Below, piece by piece: positions 1 through 9,137 of a DNA stretch of 64,000 nt (positions are counted from its first letter, which is position 1; the number at the start of each line of letters is the position of its first letter). Below the pieces are notes generated by a model. That model was not told where the DNA came from and did not search any database. It worked only from the letters and a program-made list of their open reading frames with translations. The translations under genes and the position numbers were made by a program. This DNA comes from UBA1845 sp002338715. GTDB lineage: Bacteria > Planctomycetota > Phycisphaerae > UBA1845. The stretch spans positions 60,464 through 124,463 of the forward strand of contig DAORAL010000013.1 in the NCBI GenBank assembly GCA_035344155.1, given 5' to 3'.

Positions 1-35
1 CCCCGTGCGTGGGGACGCCACGCGAAGATCCGACT

Positions 36-74
36 GAATCGGCGATACCGGGTTTCAATCCGTATCGCCGATTC
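36..74 (+). terminator. Strong hairpin, possible terminator of an upstream gene
   Basis: A perfect 13-bp stem is formed by 36-48 and 62-74 (GAATCGGCGATAC and its complement) around a 13-nt loop, followed only by TTT. It precedes resB and may end transcription of a gene left of the window. The short T run makes intrinsic termination uncertain. Confidence 0.5.
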
Positions 75-182
75 TTTGCGCCCCTTGCAGGACGGGCGCA
101 GGTCGCATTTTCGCACGATCCGACTATGATCACTTGAACCCTAGGAGACGTCACTTCCGCCGAATCCCAAAGGATTCGCCAA

Positions 183-2552
183 GTGACATGCCCCCTGCAC
201 ACAGAGTTCGAAAACATGCAAAACGAATCCACCTCAGCCAGCCGTTCATTCAATCCGATCCGCGCTCTCTATGATCTGATCAGCAGCGTATGGTTCGGCA
301 TCTTCTTGATGTTCCTGCTCTTTGTGTACATGAGCATCGCGTCGGCGGGCATCCTCCACCCGCTGGACTACAACAAGCCGTTCGGCACGTGGACGCGCTG
401 GATCGTTCGCGAGTACTTCAACAAGACGGAAATGGAAGTCTTCGCGTGGTGGCCCTTTACGTTGCTGATGGGTTTGTTCACGCTCAACATGATCGTCGTG
501 ACGCTGCGTCGAATTCGCCTGACGGTCTTGAACCTCGGCGTCTGGCTGATCCACGGCGGCATCGTCATTCTCACGCTCGGCAGCGTTTATTACTTCCACA
601 ACAAGCTCGAAGGCGACACGCCGGTTTTTCGCCGGAGCATCGTGATCGACGTTCCCGGTGCGGCTGCTCCGAGTCGCCTGGTGGTTCGCCCACAGAACAA
701 CGTCTTCGTCCTCGGCGATGGCGGCGAATATGGCTTTGCAATTTCGAGCATCAATCCGAATTGGCCGCTGTTAAGCGGTGAAGACAAAGGCAAGACCGCG
801 TGCAGCGTTAACGTGGCCGTCACCACCCCGACGCAATCGTTCATCCGCCAGATGCTCATCGGTTATCCGCAGTACACCGAAGACATCATCCCGGGCAAAG
901 GTCGCGCGGTGAAATCGACCGGTAAGAAGCTGCTCGATGAATCGATCGACCTTGCTTTTGTTTACGAACCGCAGACGAAGTACTACATCGCAGATTCTGC
1001 CGCCCTCTATGTGCGCAGGGTCGGTGAATCAGAATGGGTGGAGCGCCCGATCGAGGGCCTTCCGCATTATGCCGATCGCATCGCACAACGAAGCGATGTC
1101 TGGGTCAGTCGCGACGGTGTCGACATCAATCCCAAACCGCTCGATATTTCCGTTCCCAAAGTCGCGGAAAACGATCCGCTCGGTGATCTGGGGGTTCACG
1201 TCACCGGCCGCCTGCACTACTCGACCGGCGACAAAACCGAATGGGTGCCCAACGGCAAGAACCTCAACCCGATGATGAAGGTCACCTTCGACGGCGGCGG
1301 ACACGAAACGCAGTTTTCCATGTTCGCGTTCAATCCAAAGTTGGGCGAAGTTGACCCGACGATGGTGGCCTTTCACTGGGCGGAAAACGAGCAGCAACGT
1401 TTGGGTTTCGGACGAACCACGGGCAACATGCTTTCAATCCGCGTGCCGGAGCAGGACAAAACCGTCCGGCTGTCGGTGGATGCGGCCAACACCCTCGACG
1501 AAAACGAGAACCTGGAATTCACAAAGATCGAAGACACCGATTGGTCGTACCGCCTCAAATCGTTTCATCGCTCGTTCCCGATGGGTAATGGACGACGCGT
1601 GCCGATCGTGGTGGTCGAACTCAAATCCGGCGATCGAACGATCAAGCGCTGGGTCACCGATGATCCCACCCGCGCTCAGGACATGACGGGCAGTCAGCAG
1701 TTTGGTCCTCCCGACCCAGCCGTCGAAGTCACGTTCAACCCCGGCGCGCTGGTCACACTCGTTGCCGGTCCCAATCCGGAAAACATCGAAGTCTTTGTCG
1801 GTAGCGCAGATGATCGCCGCCCCGTGCAGGTCGGCCAAACGATCGACCTCGGCTCGGGCATTCGCATGAAGATTCTCGAAAGCATTTCCCACGCGCAGCC
1901 CGAGACGCGCCCGGTGCTCATCGCCAAGCAGGATCGCGATCCAAAAGCCGGCAACGTGTTTTCCCGTATCAAACTCGAACTGAACTCGGGCAACTGGAGC
2001 ACCACCAAGTGGCTGCCCTATCACCGCTATCCATTTGCCAATGAACAATACGCCGTGCCCGGCCGCTTCGTGTATCGCCCGACCCGATGCCTTTTGCCCG
2101 ATGGGACGCAGGTCGAACTGTTGTTCTCGCGAAGGAGCGAAATGCTTCCGGCACCGTTGGCGCTGGATGACTTTGAACTCAAAGTGCACACCGGCGGATT
2201 CGTTTCCGGTAACACGGCCAGCGTTCGCGACTTCGTCAGTATCCTGCGTCCGTTTAAGAACGGTGAATGGCAGGCGCCGATCACAACGAGCCTCAACAAG
2301 CCGGCAGAATTTGCGGACCTGTATTACTTCCAAGCCGAATGGGATCCGGGCGAAATGGCCTTCACCGGATTGGGCGTGGGCAATCGCGATGGCGTGTACA
2401 TTCAGTTGCTTGGGACGTGTATCGCGGTTTTCGGTATGATCTACGTCTTCTACATCAAGCCCGTAATCAAACGCCGTCGCCAGCAGGCGGTGTGGGCTGA
2501 AGTTGAGCAGAACAAGAAGTTGGCGGCTTCCAAGGAAGCGGTGGCCGTCTGA
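183..2552 (+). CDS. resB: ResB-like cytochrome c biogenesis protein
   Basis: Predicted membrane component of system II cytochrome c maturation, which with CcsA moves haem across the membrane and ligates it to apocytochrome CXXCH motifs. Three N-terminal membrane segments lie at about residues 34-56, 90-107 and 118-137, with a histidine in WLIHGG at the start of the third. A large soluble domain of about 600 residues follows, then a last membrane segment at about 738-759 and a charged tail. This is the ResB plan (789 aa, longer than many). The GTG at 183 is preceded by AAAGGA with good spacing; an ATG at 216 is the alternative start. ccsA follows after 78 bp in the same direction. The identification rests on topology and this pairing. 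Confidence 0.85.
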   Translation: MTCPLHTEFENMQNESTSASRSFNPIRALYDLISSVWFGIFLMFLLFVYMSIASAGILHPLDYNKPFGTWTRWIVREYFNKTEMEVFAWWPFTLLMGLFTLNMIVVTLRRIRLTVLNLGVWLIHGGIVILTLGSVYYFHNKLEGDTPVFRRSIVIDVPGAAAPSRLVVRPQNNVFVLGDGGEYGFAISSINPNWPLLSGEDKGKTACSVNVAVTTPTQSFIRQMLIGYPQYTEDIIPGKGRAVKSTGKKLLDESIDLAFVYEPQTKYYIADSAALYVRRVGESEWVERPIEGLPHYADRIAQRSDVWVSRDGVDINPKPLDISVPKVAENDPLGDLGVHVTGRLHYSTGDKTEWVPNGKNLNPMMKVTFDGGGHETQFSMFAFNPKLGEVDPTMVAFHWAENEQQRLGFGRTTGNMLSIRVPEQDKTVRLSVDAANTLDENENLEFTKIEDTDWSYRLKSFHRSFPMGNGRRVPIVVVELKSGDRTIKRWVTDDPTRAQDMTGSQQFGPPDPAVEVTFNPGALVTLVAGPNPENIEVFVGSADDRRPVQVGQTIDLGSGIRMKILESISHAQPETRPVLIAKQDRDPKAGNVFSRIKLELNSGNWSTTKWLPYHRYPFANEQYAVPGRFVYRPTRCLLPDGTQVELLFSRRSEMLPAPLALDDFELKVHTGGFVSGNTASVRDFVSILRPFKNGEWQAPITTSLNKPAEFADLYYFQAEWDPGEMAFTGLGVGNRDGVYIQLLGTCIAVFGMIYVFYIKPVIKRRRQQAVWAEVEQNKKLAASKEAVAV

Positions 2553-2630
2553 TCTAAGATTGGATTCACTTGTAGCCGATGATCGCACGCCGCCCGTGTC
2601 GCTCGTCGCGCAAGAGGCATTGAGACAACC

Positions 2631-4379
2631 ATGAATCGCAAAATGCTTGTACGTTCTGGAGATGTTGTCCTTATCGCGCTCATCGCGTATTTCGCGTGGG
2701 GCAAATACCAGAACCGCGCCCCGAGCGTTCAACCAAGTGAGTTTGAGGCCAACGTCGATCTTCAGCCGCTGCGCAACCTGGCAATTCAGGATGTCGGGCG
2801 CATCAAGTCATTCGATTCGTTCGCCCGCGGACGGATGCGCACCATCGCCGGGCCATATGACGTCGACGGTCATGAGCCGGTCTATGCGTATCTCGACTTG
2901 ATGCTCGATCCGGCGAAATATCAGAACAAAGATATCATCTACGTCAAACGCGCCATTCGTCCCGACTTAGCGCGGGCGATGGAAGAATCCAACATCGATC
3001 CCAATGACATCAAGAATTTCGTCAAGAGCGGGTTGATGGCCCCCGGGATGTATTGGCTGCAGCCGATGCAGAACCAGTTGAACAAACTGGAACAGGACGT
3101 CATCCGCACGCAGAAATTCGTCAACATGATCAACTGGGCGATGGGAACGGCTGACGCCCACCGACTCTCCAGCAACTTTGCGATCATTCCGTCGCCGACC
3201 GGCAACGACAAGACACCATGGCTCACCGGTGAACAGCTTTGGGGCATGGGATTCATGCAGGACGGTCACGACCACGGTCAAGCCAACATGGGCGTTCCCG
3301 GTCTCGACCCGAAACTCGGCGCTGAATTGACGGCTGACTGGAACAAACTCGTCGAAACCTGGCGGGCCCAGGATGCCGCGGGTGCGACGGCTGCGATCGC
3401 GTCACTCGCGAACAATCTCAAGCTGGTCAATCCGGAACTTTATCCCGATGTCAGCAAGCTGAATCTCGAAAGCTGGTATTTCAAGATGAAGGCCTTCGTG
3501 TGGGTGTGGGTTGTCTACGCCCTCGCCGCGATCCCGTTGATCATGTTTATCGCGTATCGCATGAACGGCGCACTGAAGCTCGGCATCGGAATGTTGGTGA
3601 TTGCGTTTGGCCTGCACACGTTGGCCCTTGGCATGCGTTGGTACATCTCAGGCCGCATTCCCAATGCCAACATGTTTGAGGCGGTCCTCGCGTCGGTCTG
3701 GTTTGGCGTGCTCGGTTCGTTTGTGTTGGAATACCTCGTTCGCAAGACCAACATGAAGGGGCTGTTCTACTTTGGTTCGGCGATCTGTGCGATGATCGCG
3801 ATGATGTGCCAACAATTCATGCCGACTGTGCTTCGCAGCGACATCGACAACGTCATGCCCGTGCTCGACGACATCTGGCTGTACATCCACACCAACATGA
3901 TCATCTGGAGCTATGCCCTGATCGGGATCGCCGCGATCATCGCCCTGCTCTACCTGCGCTATCGTTTGGGCGGAGGCGACCCCAGTGCAGCCCGCATTGG
4001 AGGCGCCGGCAGTCTGATCCTCGATGGATCGACCCCCAAAGGCGACCGCTTCCTGATCGACGAACGCGGTTCGGCTGGCAAGGTGCTCGATGCAGCCACC
4101 ATGGTGATTCTCGAGCTCGCTTTCGTGACCCTTTGGGCGGGACTGGTGATGGGCGCGATCTGGGCCGATCATTCATGGGGACGCCCGTGGGGTTGGGACC
4201 CGAAAGAGGTCTTTGCGCTTTGCACCTTCGTGATTTTCATTATCCTTGTCCACGTTCGTTTCAAGGTTCGTGACAAAGGATTGTGGACGGCTATCCTTGC
4301 GGTGGTGGGATGCGCAGTGATGCTCTTTAACTGGATCGTCATCAACTTTAAGATTTCCGGGCTGCACAGCTACGCCTGA
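2631..4379 (+). CDS. ccsA: CcsA/ResC-type cytochrome c assembly protein
   Basis: Membrane haem-handling protein that partners ResB in system II cytochrome c assembly. The tryptophan-rich WWD-type haem motif is visible at about residues 511-527 (WGRPWGWDPKEVF). It sits among a run of hydrophobic helices from about residue 288 to the end. The N-terminus has one membrane anchor (about 10-26) and then a soluble region of about 260 residues that is not part of the compact CcsA core, so at 582 aa the protein is longer than a minimal CcsA. The ATG at 2631 is 78 bp after resB, suggesting one transcript. An eight-haem cytochrome encoded at 41461-43074 is a plausible client. Confidence 0.88.
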   Translation: MNRKMLVRSGDVVLIALIAYFAWGKYQNRAPSVQPSEFEANVDLQPLRNLAIQDVGRIKSFDSFARGRMRTIAGPYDVDGHEPVYAYLDLMLDPAKYQNKDIIYVKRAIRPDLARAMEESNIDPNDIKNFVKSGLMAPGMYWLQPMQNQLNKLEQDVIRTQKFVNMINWAMGTADAHRLSSNFAIIPSPTGNDKTPWLTGEQLWGMGFMQDGHDHGQANMGVPGLDPKLGAELTADWNKLVETWRAQDAAGATAAIASLANNLKLVNPELYPDVSKLNLESWYFKMKAFVWVWVVYALAAIPLIMFIAYRMNGALKLGIGMLVIAFGLHTLALGMRWYISGRIPNANMFEAVLASVWFGVLGSFVLEYLVRKTNMKGLFYFGSAICAMIAMMCQQFMPTVLRSDIDNVMPVLDDIWLYIHTNMIIWSYALIGIAAIIALLYLRYRLGGGDPSAARIGGAGSLILDGSTPKGDRFLIDERGSAGKVLDAATMVILELAFVTLWAGLVMGAIWADHSWGRPWGWDPKEVFALCTFVIFIILVHVRFKVRDKGLWTAILAVVGCAVMLFNWIVINFKISGLHSYA

Positions 4380-4467
4380 TCCTGACTTCCGTCCCACGTA
4401 CCGGCGATCGCAATCGACGAATTCAGTCGCGACCGTCTGGGTCCGCGCCAAAAAGGGTACCTTCAAC

Positions 4468-6177
4468 ATGACCGACCAATCCTCCGGGGCTGGGTCGCAG
4501 CCCGTCGCAAATGGGCAACCGACTCAGGAAACCATTCGCGAAACCTTCGATTCGATCGTGATTGCTTTTATTCTCGCGTTCGTCTTCCGGGCATTCATCA
4601 TTGAAGCGTTCGTCATTCCGACAGGATCGATGGCCGCAACGCTCAACGGCGCCCACGGAAGCATGATCTGCGAGAATTGCGGGTGGGAATTTGAATACGG
4701 TTTGAACGACCCCACCAACTCGCCACGGGGGTATGCCGCGTTTGATGAGCAAAGCCTGGCCATCTGTCAAAACTGCCGCTTCCCCAATGACACCCGCGAC
4801 ACCAACGACGCGCGACGCAATCAAAAAAGCGGCGACCGGATTCTCGTCTTCAAGTGGCCTTTCGATATCGGCGGTGAGTTGCTGGGGCCCAAACGTTGGG
4901 ATGTCGTGGTCTTCAAAACACCGAGCGACGGGACGACCAACTTTATCAAACGGTTGGCGGGTCTGCCCGACGAAGTCCTGCAAATCATCGACGGGGATGT
5001 CTATGTCGCACCGACCGACGAGCTTTCGGACGAGTGTCGAACCACGCTCGACCAGGCGCGCCATCTGAAGTACTTGCGACGGGCTGGTGGCGACCCTTCT
5101 GAAATTGCCCAGCTCGATCAGGAAATCAGCGAATCGATGGGCAAAGCCCTCACCGAACTCGACAAGAAGATGCACATCGCCCGCAAGTCCGATCTCGCGC
5201 AGAAGGTCCTTTGGAAAGTCGCCTACAACCATGACTATCCGCCGAAGAAGCTTGAAGAAGATCAGCCGCGGTGGCTTACCGTTGATGACGAGAGTCGTTG
5301 GACCGTGGGCAATCGGACGCTTTCGTATAACGGTGTCGGGCAGCCGCAAGAACGCGTCGAACTCTTTGCGCGGCTCAACGGATTCTGTGCGTACAACACG
5401 CTTCGGCGATGGATCAGCCGATCGCAGGACCGCCACCATCCGGTGTCCGATCTTCGCGTTCGATTTGTTCTGGATTTCAAAGAGAAAACCGGCGCGGTTC
5501 GCGTTGGGTTGTCGAAACGTGATGACCTGTTCATCGGAGAAATTGCGCCCGACGGCACCGCGAAGATCCTGCGATCCTCGGTGAAGAATCCGTCGGAAAC
5601 CACAGAGGTGTGTTCGACGCGCATCGCGAGTTTTGATGCCGATCGCAAGATCGAATTTGAATTTGAAAACGTCGACTACCGCGTCGGGTTGAGCATCGAC
5701 GGCAAGACCGTCCTCGCCACCAACGACAATCAGTATTCGCCCGACCTTGCAACATTGCGCCAGACGCCGCCGCCCCAGACAGTTCCCCCGTTCATCGAAG
5801 CTGAGAACACGAGCATCGAACTGACGCACGTCGTGGTTGATGTCGACCAGTTCTATATCTCCAACAATGCCCGACTGCCGTTGGTGACGAACTGGGGCAC
5901 GCAGAACAATCCGATCCTCCTGCGCGAAGACGAGTTTTTTATGCTGGGCGACAATACCGCGCAGAGCAAGGATTCACGTTTGTGGAATTATGAAGACGTC
6001 GGCCCGCACCTTGTTGGTCGGGGCGAAGCGTATCAGCAAGGCACCGTTCCCCGAGATCAATTGATCGGGCGGGCATTCTTCGTATACTGGCCCAGCGGTC
6101 TCAGGACATCGTTGATTCCGTTCCTGAAGGATTTCGGGTGGATCCCGAATTTTGGGAACATGCGGTGGATTCGATGA
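4468..6177 (+). CDS. lepB: Signal peptidase I with large internal insertion
   Basis: Membrane serine protease that removes signal peptides after Sec or Tat export. The N-terminal anchor is about residues 28-48. The catalytic serine is Ser54 in PTGSMAATL and the general-base lysine is Lys161 in FIKRLAGLP. The conserved late box GDN is at about 494-496 (FFMLGDNTAQSKDSRLW). At 569 aa it is far longer than usual. One insertion carries two CXXC pairs (Cys68/71 and Cys100/103), a likely zinc ribbon between the Ser and Lys boxes. A second of about 300 residues lies between roughly 180 and 480 and has no fold I recognise by eye. The catalytic residues are intact, so activity is expected. It follows ccsA by 88 bp. 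Confidence 0.92.
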   Translation: MTDQSSGAGSQPVANGQPTQETIRETFDSIVIAFILAFVFRAFIIEAFVIPTGSMAATLNGAHGSMICENCGWEFEYGLNDPTNSPRGYAAFDEQSLAICQNCRFPNDTRDTNDARRNQKSGDRILVFKWPFDIGGELLGPKRWDVVVFKTPSDGTTNFIKRLAGLPDEVLQIIDGDVYVAPTDELSDECRTTLDQARHLKYLRRAGGDPSEIAQLDQEISESMGKALTELDKKMHIARKSDLAQKVLWKVAYNHDYPPKKLEEDQPRWLTVDDESRWTVGNRTLSYNGVGQPQERVELFARLNGFCAYNTLRRWISRSQDRHHPVSDLRVRFVLDFKEKTGAVRVGLSKRDDLFIGEIAPDGTAKILRSSVKNPSETTEVCSTRIASFDADRKIEFEFENVDYRVGLSIDGKTVLATNDNQYSPDLATLRQTPPPQTVPPFIEAENTSIELTHVVVDVDQFYISNNARLPLVTNWGTQNNPILLREDEFFMLGDNTAQSKDSRLWNYEDVGPHLVGRGEAYQQGTVPRDQLIGRAFFVYWPSGLRTSLIPFLKDFGWIPNFGNMRWIR

Positions 6178-6594
6178 CGCCCCGTGTCCGCGAATAAGGC
6201 GGTCTTTGTCGGTCGGCTTGGGGGTGTGTCCATTTCTTGTACGCGAAGGGTTTTCCACAACCTTGCGTCAAAAAGTGTCAGCATCCGACACCGGATACCC
6301 AACCTCACAAGCCATGGGCTCATTCTGAGATTCAATTGGGACCTGACGAGGTCGCCTGTCAGTAAGTCAGTATTCACAATCGAGTTAGAAGCCATGGGGA
6401 ATCCGGCCCATCAGACCCCCTGTTTTGCCACGGTATTTCAAAGACGTGGAAAATTGGAGCGAATCGGTCGGTGGCGAAGTCAGCAGCAAAGCGGTTCTCC
6501 ACAAGTTATCCACAATCCTGACTTGATGTTGGGATGCTCGGTATCGCCGCTACCGGCTTCCGCTTATGATTGGGTGCTTGCCTAGGAGAAACAA
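6178..6594. other. Gene-free gap with DnaA-box-like 9-mers
   Basis: A gap of 417 bp between lepB and lptB. One exact DnaA-box match TTATCCACA lies at 6506-6514. Single-mismatch relatives lie at 6251-6259 (TTTTCCACA), 6370-6378 (GTATTCACA) and 6495-6503 (TTCTCCACA), all on the plus strand. An open frame through the gap (6184-6585) has no ribosome site or recognisable product and is not called as a gene. The lptB promoter must also lie here or upstream. Confidence 0.5.
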
Positions 6595-7392
6595 TTGGTG
6601 GCTGACCGTCCCTTGTTGGAATCAAAAAACCTCGTCAAGCGTTACAACGGGCGACCCGTCGTCAACGAACTTGGCTTCTGCGTCTATCCTGCGGAGATCG
6701 TGGGCCTCTTGGGTCGCAACGGTGCGGGCAAGACGACCAGCTTCCGCATGACCGTCGGCATGATCGATCCGGATGGCGGCCAAGTGTTCTTCGATGGCGA
6801 AGACGTCACCAACCTGCCCATGTACAAGCGCGCTCAACGGGGCATGGGTTACCTGTCGCAGGAACCCAGCGTGTTTCAGCGATTGACCGTGCGGCAAAAT
6901 CTCTTGGCCATCCTCGAAACGCTCAAGCACCTGTCGAAGTTTGAACGCAACGAACGGGCTGACCAGCTCATCGATCAATTCGGACTGACCCGCCAAGCGC
7001 ACCAGGAAGCACGAACGCTTTCGGGTGGTGAACGTCGCAAGTTGGAAATCGCCCGCGCACTGGTCACTGATCCGACGCTGATCATGCTCGACGAACCGTT
7101 CAGCGGCGTCGATCCGATTGCGGTCGAGCAATTGCAGACGGAAATCCTGCGGCTACGCGAGGAAGGCGGCATCGCCATTTTGCTCACCGATCACAACGTG
7201 CGCGAAACGCTCGCCGTAACCGACCGCAGTTACATCATCGATGATGGCAAGGAATTGCGTTCCGGGTCGCCGGCAGAATTGGTCCGCGATCCGCTCGTTC
7301 GAAAAACATACCTGGGCAGTACGTTTCAGGGTGACGAATTCGACGAGCCCAAAAGACCCGGACCTGGCGGAAAAGAAACTGACAAGAAGTAG
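6595..7392 (+). CDS. lptB: LPS export ABC transporter ATPase LptB
   Basis: Cytoplasmic ATPase that powers LptFG extraction of lipopolysaccharide from the inner membrane. All ABC motifs are present: Walker A GRNGAGKTT (40-48), signature LSGGE (142-146), Walker B LIMLDE (162-167) and the switch histidine His200 in LLTDHNVRE. The downstream wording EPFSGVDP and the DHNVRE stretch are typical of LptB rather than of amino-acid transporter ATPases. Two candidate starts lie side by side, TTG 6595 and GTG 6598, both served by AGGAG at about 6584-6588. No lptA, lptC, lptF or lptG is adjacent. The C-terminal 20 or so residues are a charged extension. Confidence 0.9.
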   Translation: MVADRPLLESKNLVKRYNGRPVVNELGFCVYPAEIVGLLGRNGAGKTTSFRMTVGMIDPDGGQVFFDGEDVTNLPMYKRAQRGMGYLSQEPSVFQRLTVRQNLLAILETLKHLSKFERNERADQLIDQFGLTRQAHQEARTLSGGERRKLEIARALVTDPTLIMLDEPFSGVDPIAVEQLQTEILRLREEGGIAILLTDHNVRETLAVTDRSYIIDDGKELRSGSPAELVRDPLVRKTYLGSTFQGDEFDEPKRPGPGGKETDKK

Positions 7393-7410
7393 TCTGCCTC
7401 GTGCCGACTG

Positions 7411-8049
7411 TTACACGGCAAACAGCCAGAGCGATATCGCAGCGACAAAGAACCCCAGCGCCAACCACCCGAGCACAATTCGAATGCGCGACTGAATCCT
7501 GGCGAACGGTCGATCCACCAAATCCAACGCAGCACACACAACGCGGCTGACGGGTTCAAGTCGTTCGGCAATCACCGCAATCTTCTTGTTCAACTCCGCC
7601 GCCCGCTGCGACTTCGCCGACTCTTTTGCCTGGATTGCAGATTCGGTTGTCTTGGCCGCAACCAGCGACTCCGTCTTGACAGACGAGCCAGCCGCCGGAA
7701 GTGAAATGGTGTTTTCGGATTTCGCCGGCTTGGAATCGGATTTCTCGGGAAGCTTAATCGACTTCGTTGGTGGAAGTCTCAGCCCCTTGCTCGGCGTTGT
7801 TTTCTTTTCACCGCCAAGTTCTTCGGTGGCTTCGTTGAGCGCGTGTTCGGCTTCCTGCATTCGGATTTCAGCGGTGAAACCGAGATCGTTTTCGTCGCCG
7901 AAGTAATCCGGATCCCCGATGTTGGCGGTAGACTCCTCGCCGATCTCCTCCGAGAGCTCGCTGGTGAGCGCTTCGGCTTCGGCTAGAAGCTCCCCGATCT
8001 CCTCTTCAAGAGGGTCTGGTGCAGGAACTTGGTTTTTGTCGTCAGTCAT
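7411..8049 (-). CDS. Hypothetical tail-anchored protein
   Basis: A 212-aa protein of unknown function. The first 75 residues are strongly acidic and coiled-coil prone, followed by a low-complexity Lys/Ser/Pro/Thr linker (about 80-150). An amphipathic stretch and a single C-terminal membrane helix (about 190-210, GWLALGFFVAAISLWLF) end the chain. No enzyme motif is visible. The layout suggests a tail-anchored protein with most of its mass in the cytoplasm. It converges on lptB with an 18-bp gap and diverges from rsmE. The ATG start has GAGGA just upstream. Codon usage looks like that of its neighbours. Confidence 0.65.
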   Translation of the reverse strand: MTDDKNQVPAPDPLEEEIGELLAEAEALTSELSEEIGEESTANIGDPDYFGDENDLGFTAEIRMQEAEHALNEATEELGGEKKTTPSKGLRLPPTKSIKLPEKSDSKPAKSENTISLPAAGSSVKTESLVAAKTTESAIQAKESAKSQRAAELNKKIAVIAERLEPVSRVVCAALDLVDRPFARIQSRIRIVLGWLALGFFVAAISLWLFAV

Positions 8050-8142
8050 GTCCTCGTCACTCCGCCAACACGTGAATTATCGGAATGCGGCTGGGTCGAA
8101 CTTGGGATTGTTCAGCCGCACAAAACAGCAATAATGGGTTCC

Positions 8143-8868
8143 ATGACCGCCCATCGCTTTTATACCCCCGATCTGCACCCGGGAATTCTCGATCTGAGCC
8201 CCAACGAAGCCCACCACGCCAACGCGGTGATGCGCCTCAAGCCGGGCGATGCGGTCGAGCTTTTTGACGGTAAGGGCGCCATCGCCGTCGGAACATTGCA
8301 ATCATCCGGCAAGCGAGGCGCATCGGTCGAAGTCACCGAAATCCAAAGAGTCGAGCGCCCCAATTCCAACCCGCTAGTACTGGCAATGGCCATACCGAAA
8401 TCGCCCCGCCAATCGTTTCTCTTCGAAAAATGCACCGAGCTCGGCGTCGATGCGATTTGGCCGATCACGTTTGATCGAAGCGTGGTGAAGACCTCGGCTT
8501 CTGGTGTTGCGAAATGGGAGCGGACCATCATTGAAGCCGGCAAGCAGTGTCGCACCGCATACCTGCCGGAAATTCTCAGGCCACTGCGTTTCAAAGAGGC
8601 GGTGGGCACGCACCGAGACGATGCGACCCACGTCGTCTGCGACCCGTCGGCCAGCACAAGCATCGCGGACCCAATCCGAGCCCTTGATTCCGGGCGGTCA
8701 TGCGTGGTCTGGATCGGTCCGGAAGGCGGAATGACCGACCACGAGACCGAGCAGTTGGCCTCGCGGGGAGCGGTGATGGCGAAATTGGGCGGGAATATTC
8801 TGCGAATCGAGACAGCCGCGATCGCGGTGGCGGCGGCATTCGCCCTCTTCGCGAAGTCGACCGACTGA
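8143..8868 (+). CDS. rsmE: 16S rRNA m3U1498 methyltransferase RsmE
   Basis: SPOUT-fold methyltransferase predicted to methylate N3 of U1498 in 16S rRNA using SAM. The N-terminal PUA-like part (HANAVMRLKPGDAVELFDG) is followed by family stretches FLFEKCTELGVDAIWP and EAGKQCRTAYLPEI. The SAM-binding knot contains WIGPEGGMTDHE and a late LRIETAAIAVAAAF. About 241 aa, the normal size. The frame stays open to 8029, but the family N-terminus aligns with MTAHRFYTP at 8143. ATG 8134 is a close alternative, and a start at 8029 would overlap the divergent gene. No strong ribosome site is seen before either start. Confidence 0.9.
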   Translation: MTAHRFYTPDLHPGILDLSPNEAHHANAVMRLKPGDAVELFDGKGAIAVGTLQSSGKRGASVEVTEIQRVERPNSNPLVLAMAIPKSPRQSFLFEKCTELGVDAIWPITFDRSVVKTSASGVAKWERTIIEAGKQCRTAYLPEILRPLRFKEAVGTHRDDATHVVCDPSASTSIADPIRALDSGRSCVVWIGPEGGMTDHETEQLASRGAVMAKLGGNILRIETAAIAVAAAFALFAKSTD

Positions 8869-8986
8869 TTGGCTCAATGCGGCGGGCGGTTCTGGCCGAA
8901 AAACAGTCGACGACCGGCTGTTTCCCTGCAATTTGGCAGAAAGTTCCGCCTATGCTAGGATTGTTGCGTCGTCGAAATACGATCAT

Positions 8987-9059
8987 TGGCCCGTGGTGCA
9001 ATTGGTAGCACGTCTGACTCTGGATCAGAAGGTTCTAGGTTCGAGCCCTAGCGGGCCAG
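8987..9059 (+). tRNA. tRNA-Gln (anticodon CUG)
   Basis: Full cloverleaf: acceptor stem 8987-8993 with 9052-9058 (TGGCCCG/CGGGCCA), D arm 8996-9011, anticodon stem 9013-9017 with 9025-9029, loop CTCTGGA giving anticodon CTG (codon CAG). The T arm is CTAGG-TTCGAGC-CCTAG and the discriminator is G9059. The weak first pair U1-A72 and G73 fit bacterial glutamine tRNAs. CCA is not encoded. Confidence 0.96.
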
Positions 9060-9065
9060 TTTCAA

Positions 9066-9116
9066 AAAAACGCCCCGTCCGTCGAATTAAAGCGACGAAC
9101 GGAGCGTTTTTTGTTT
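9066..9116 (+). terminator. Rho-independent terminator after tRNA-Gln
   Basis: An imperfect 14-bp stem (9071-9084 with 9093-9106, two mismatches) surrounds an 8-nt loop and is followed by TTTTTT. A-rich bases precede it, so it could also work on the minus strand for the DinB-fold gene cluster that converges from the right. Confidence 0.85.
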
Positions 9117-9137
9117 TTACGTACTGCGGGGGCCGAC

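Noticed and set aside
1434..2732. 432-aa minus-strand open frame across resB
   Set aside because: Lies wholly over resB, His/Arg-rich, no family motif or ribosome site; a shadow of a GC-rich gene.
4423..5829. 468-aa minus-strand open frame across lepB
   Set aside because: Overlaps the signal peptidase, which has intact catalytic motifs; product has no recognisable features.
6184..6585. 133-aa plus-strand frame in the gap with DnaA boxes
   Set aside because: Starts next to lepB's stop, no ribosome site, no family resemblance and spans the box cluster.
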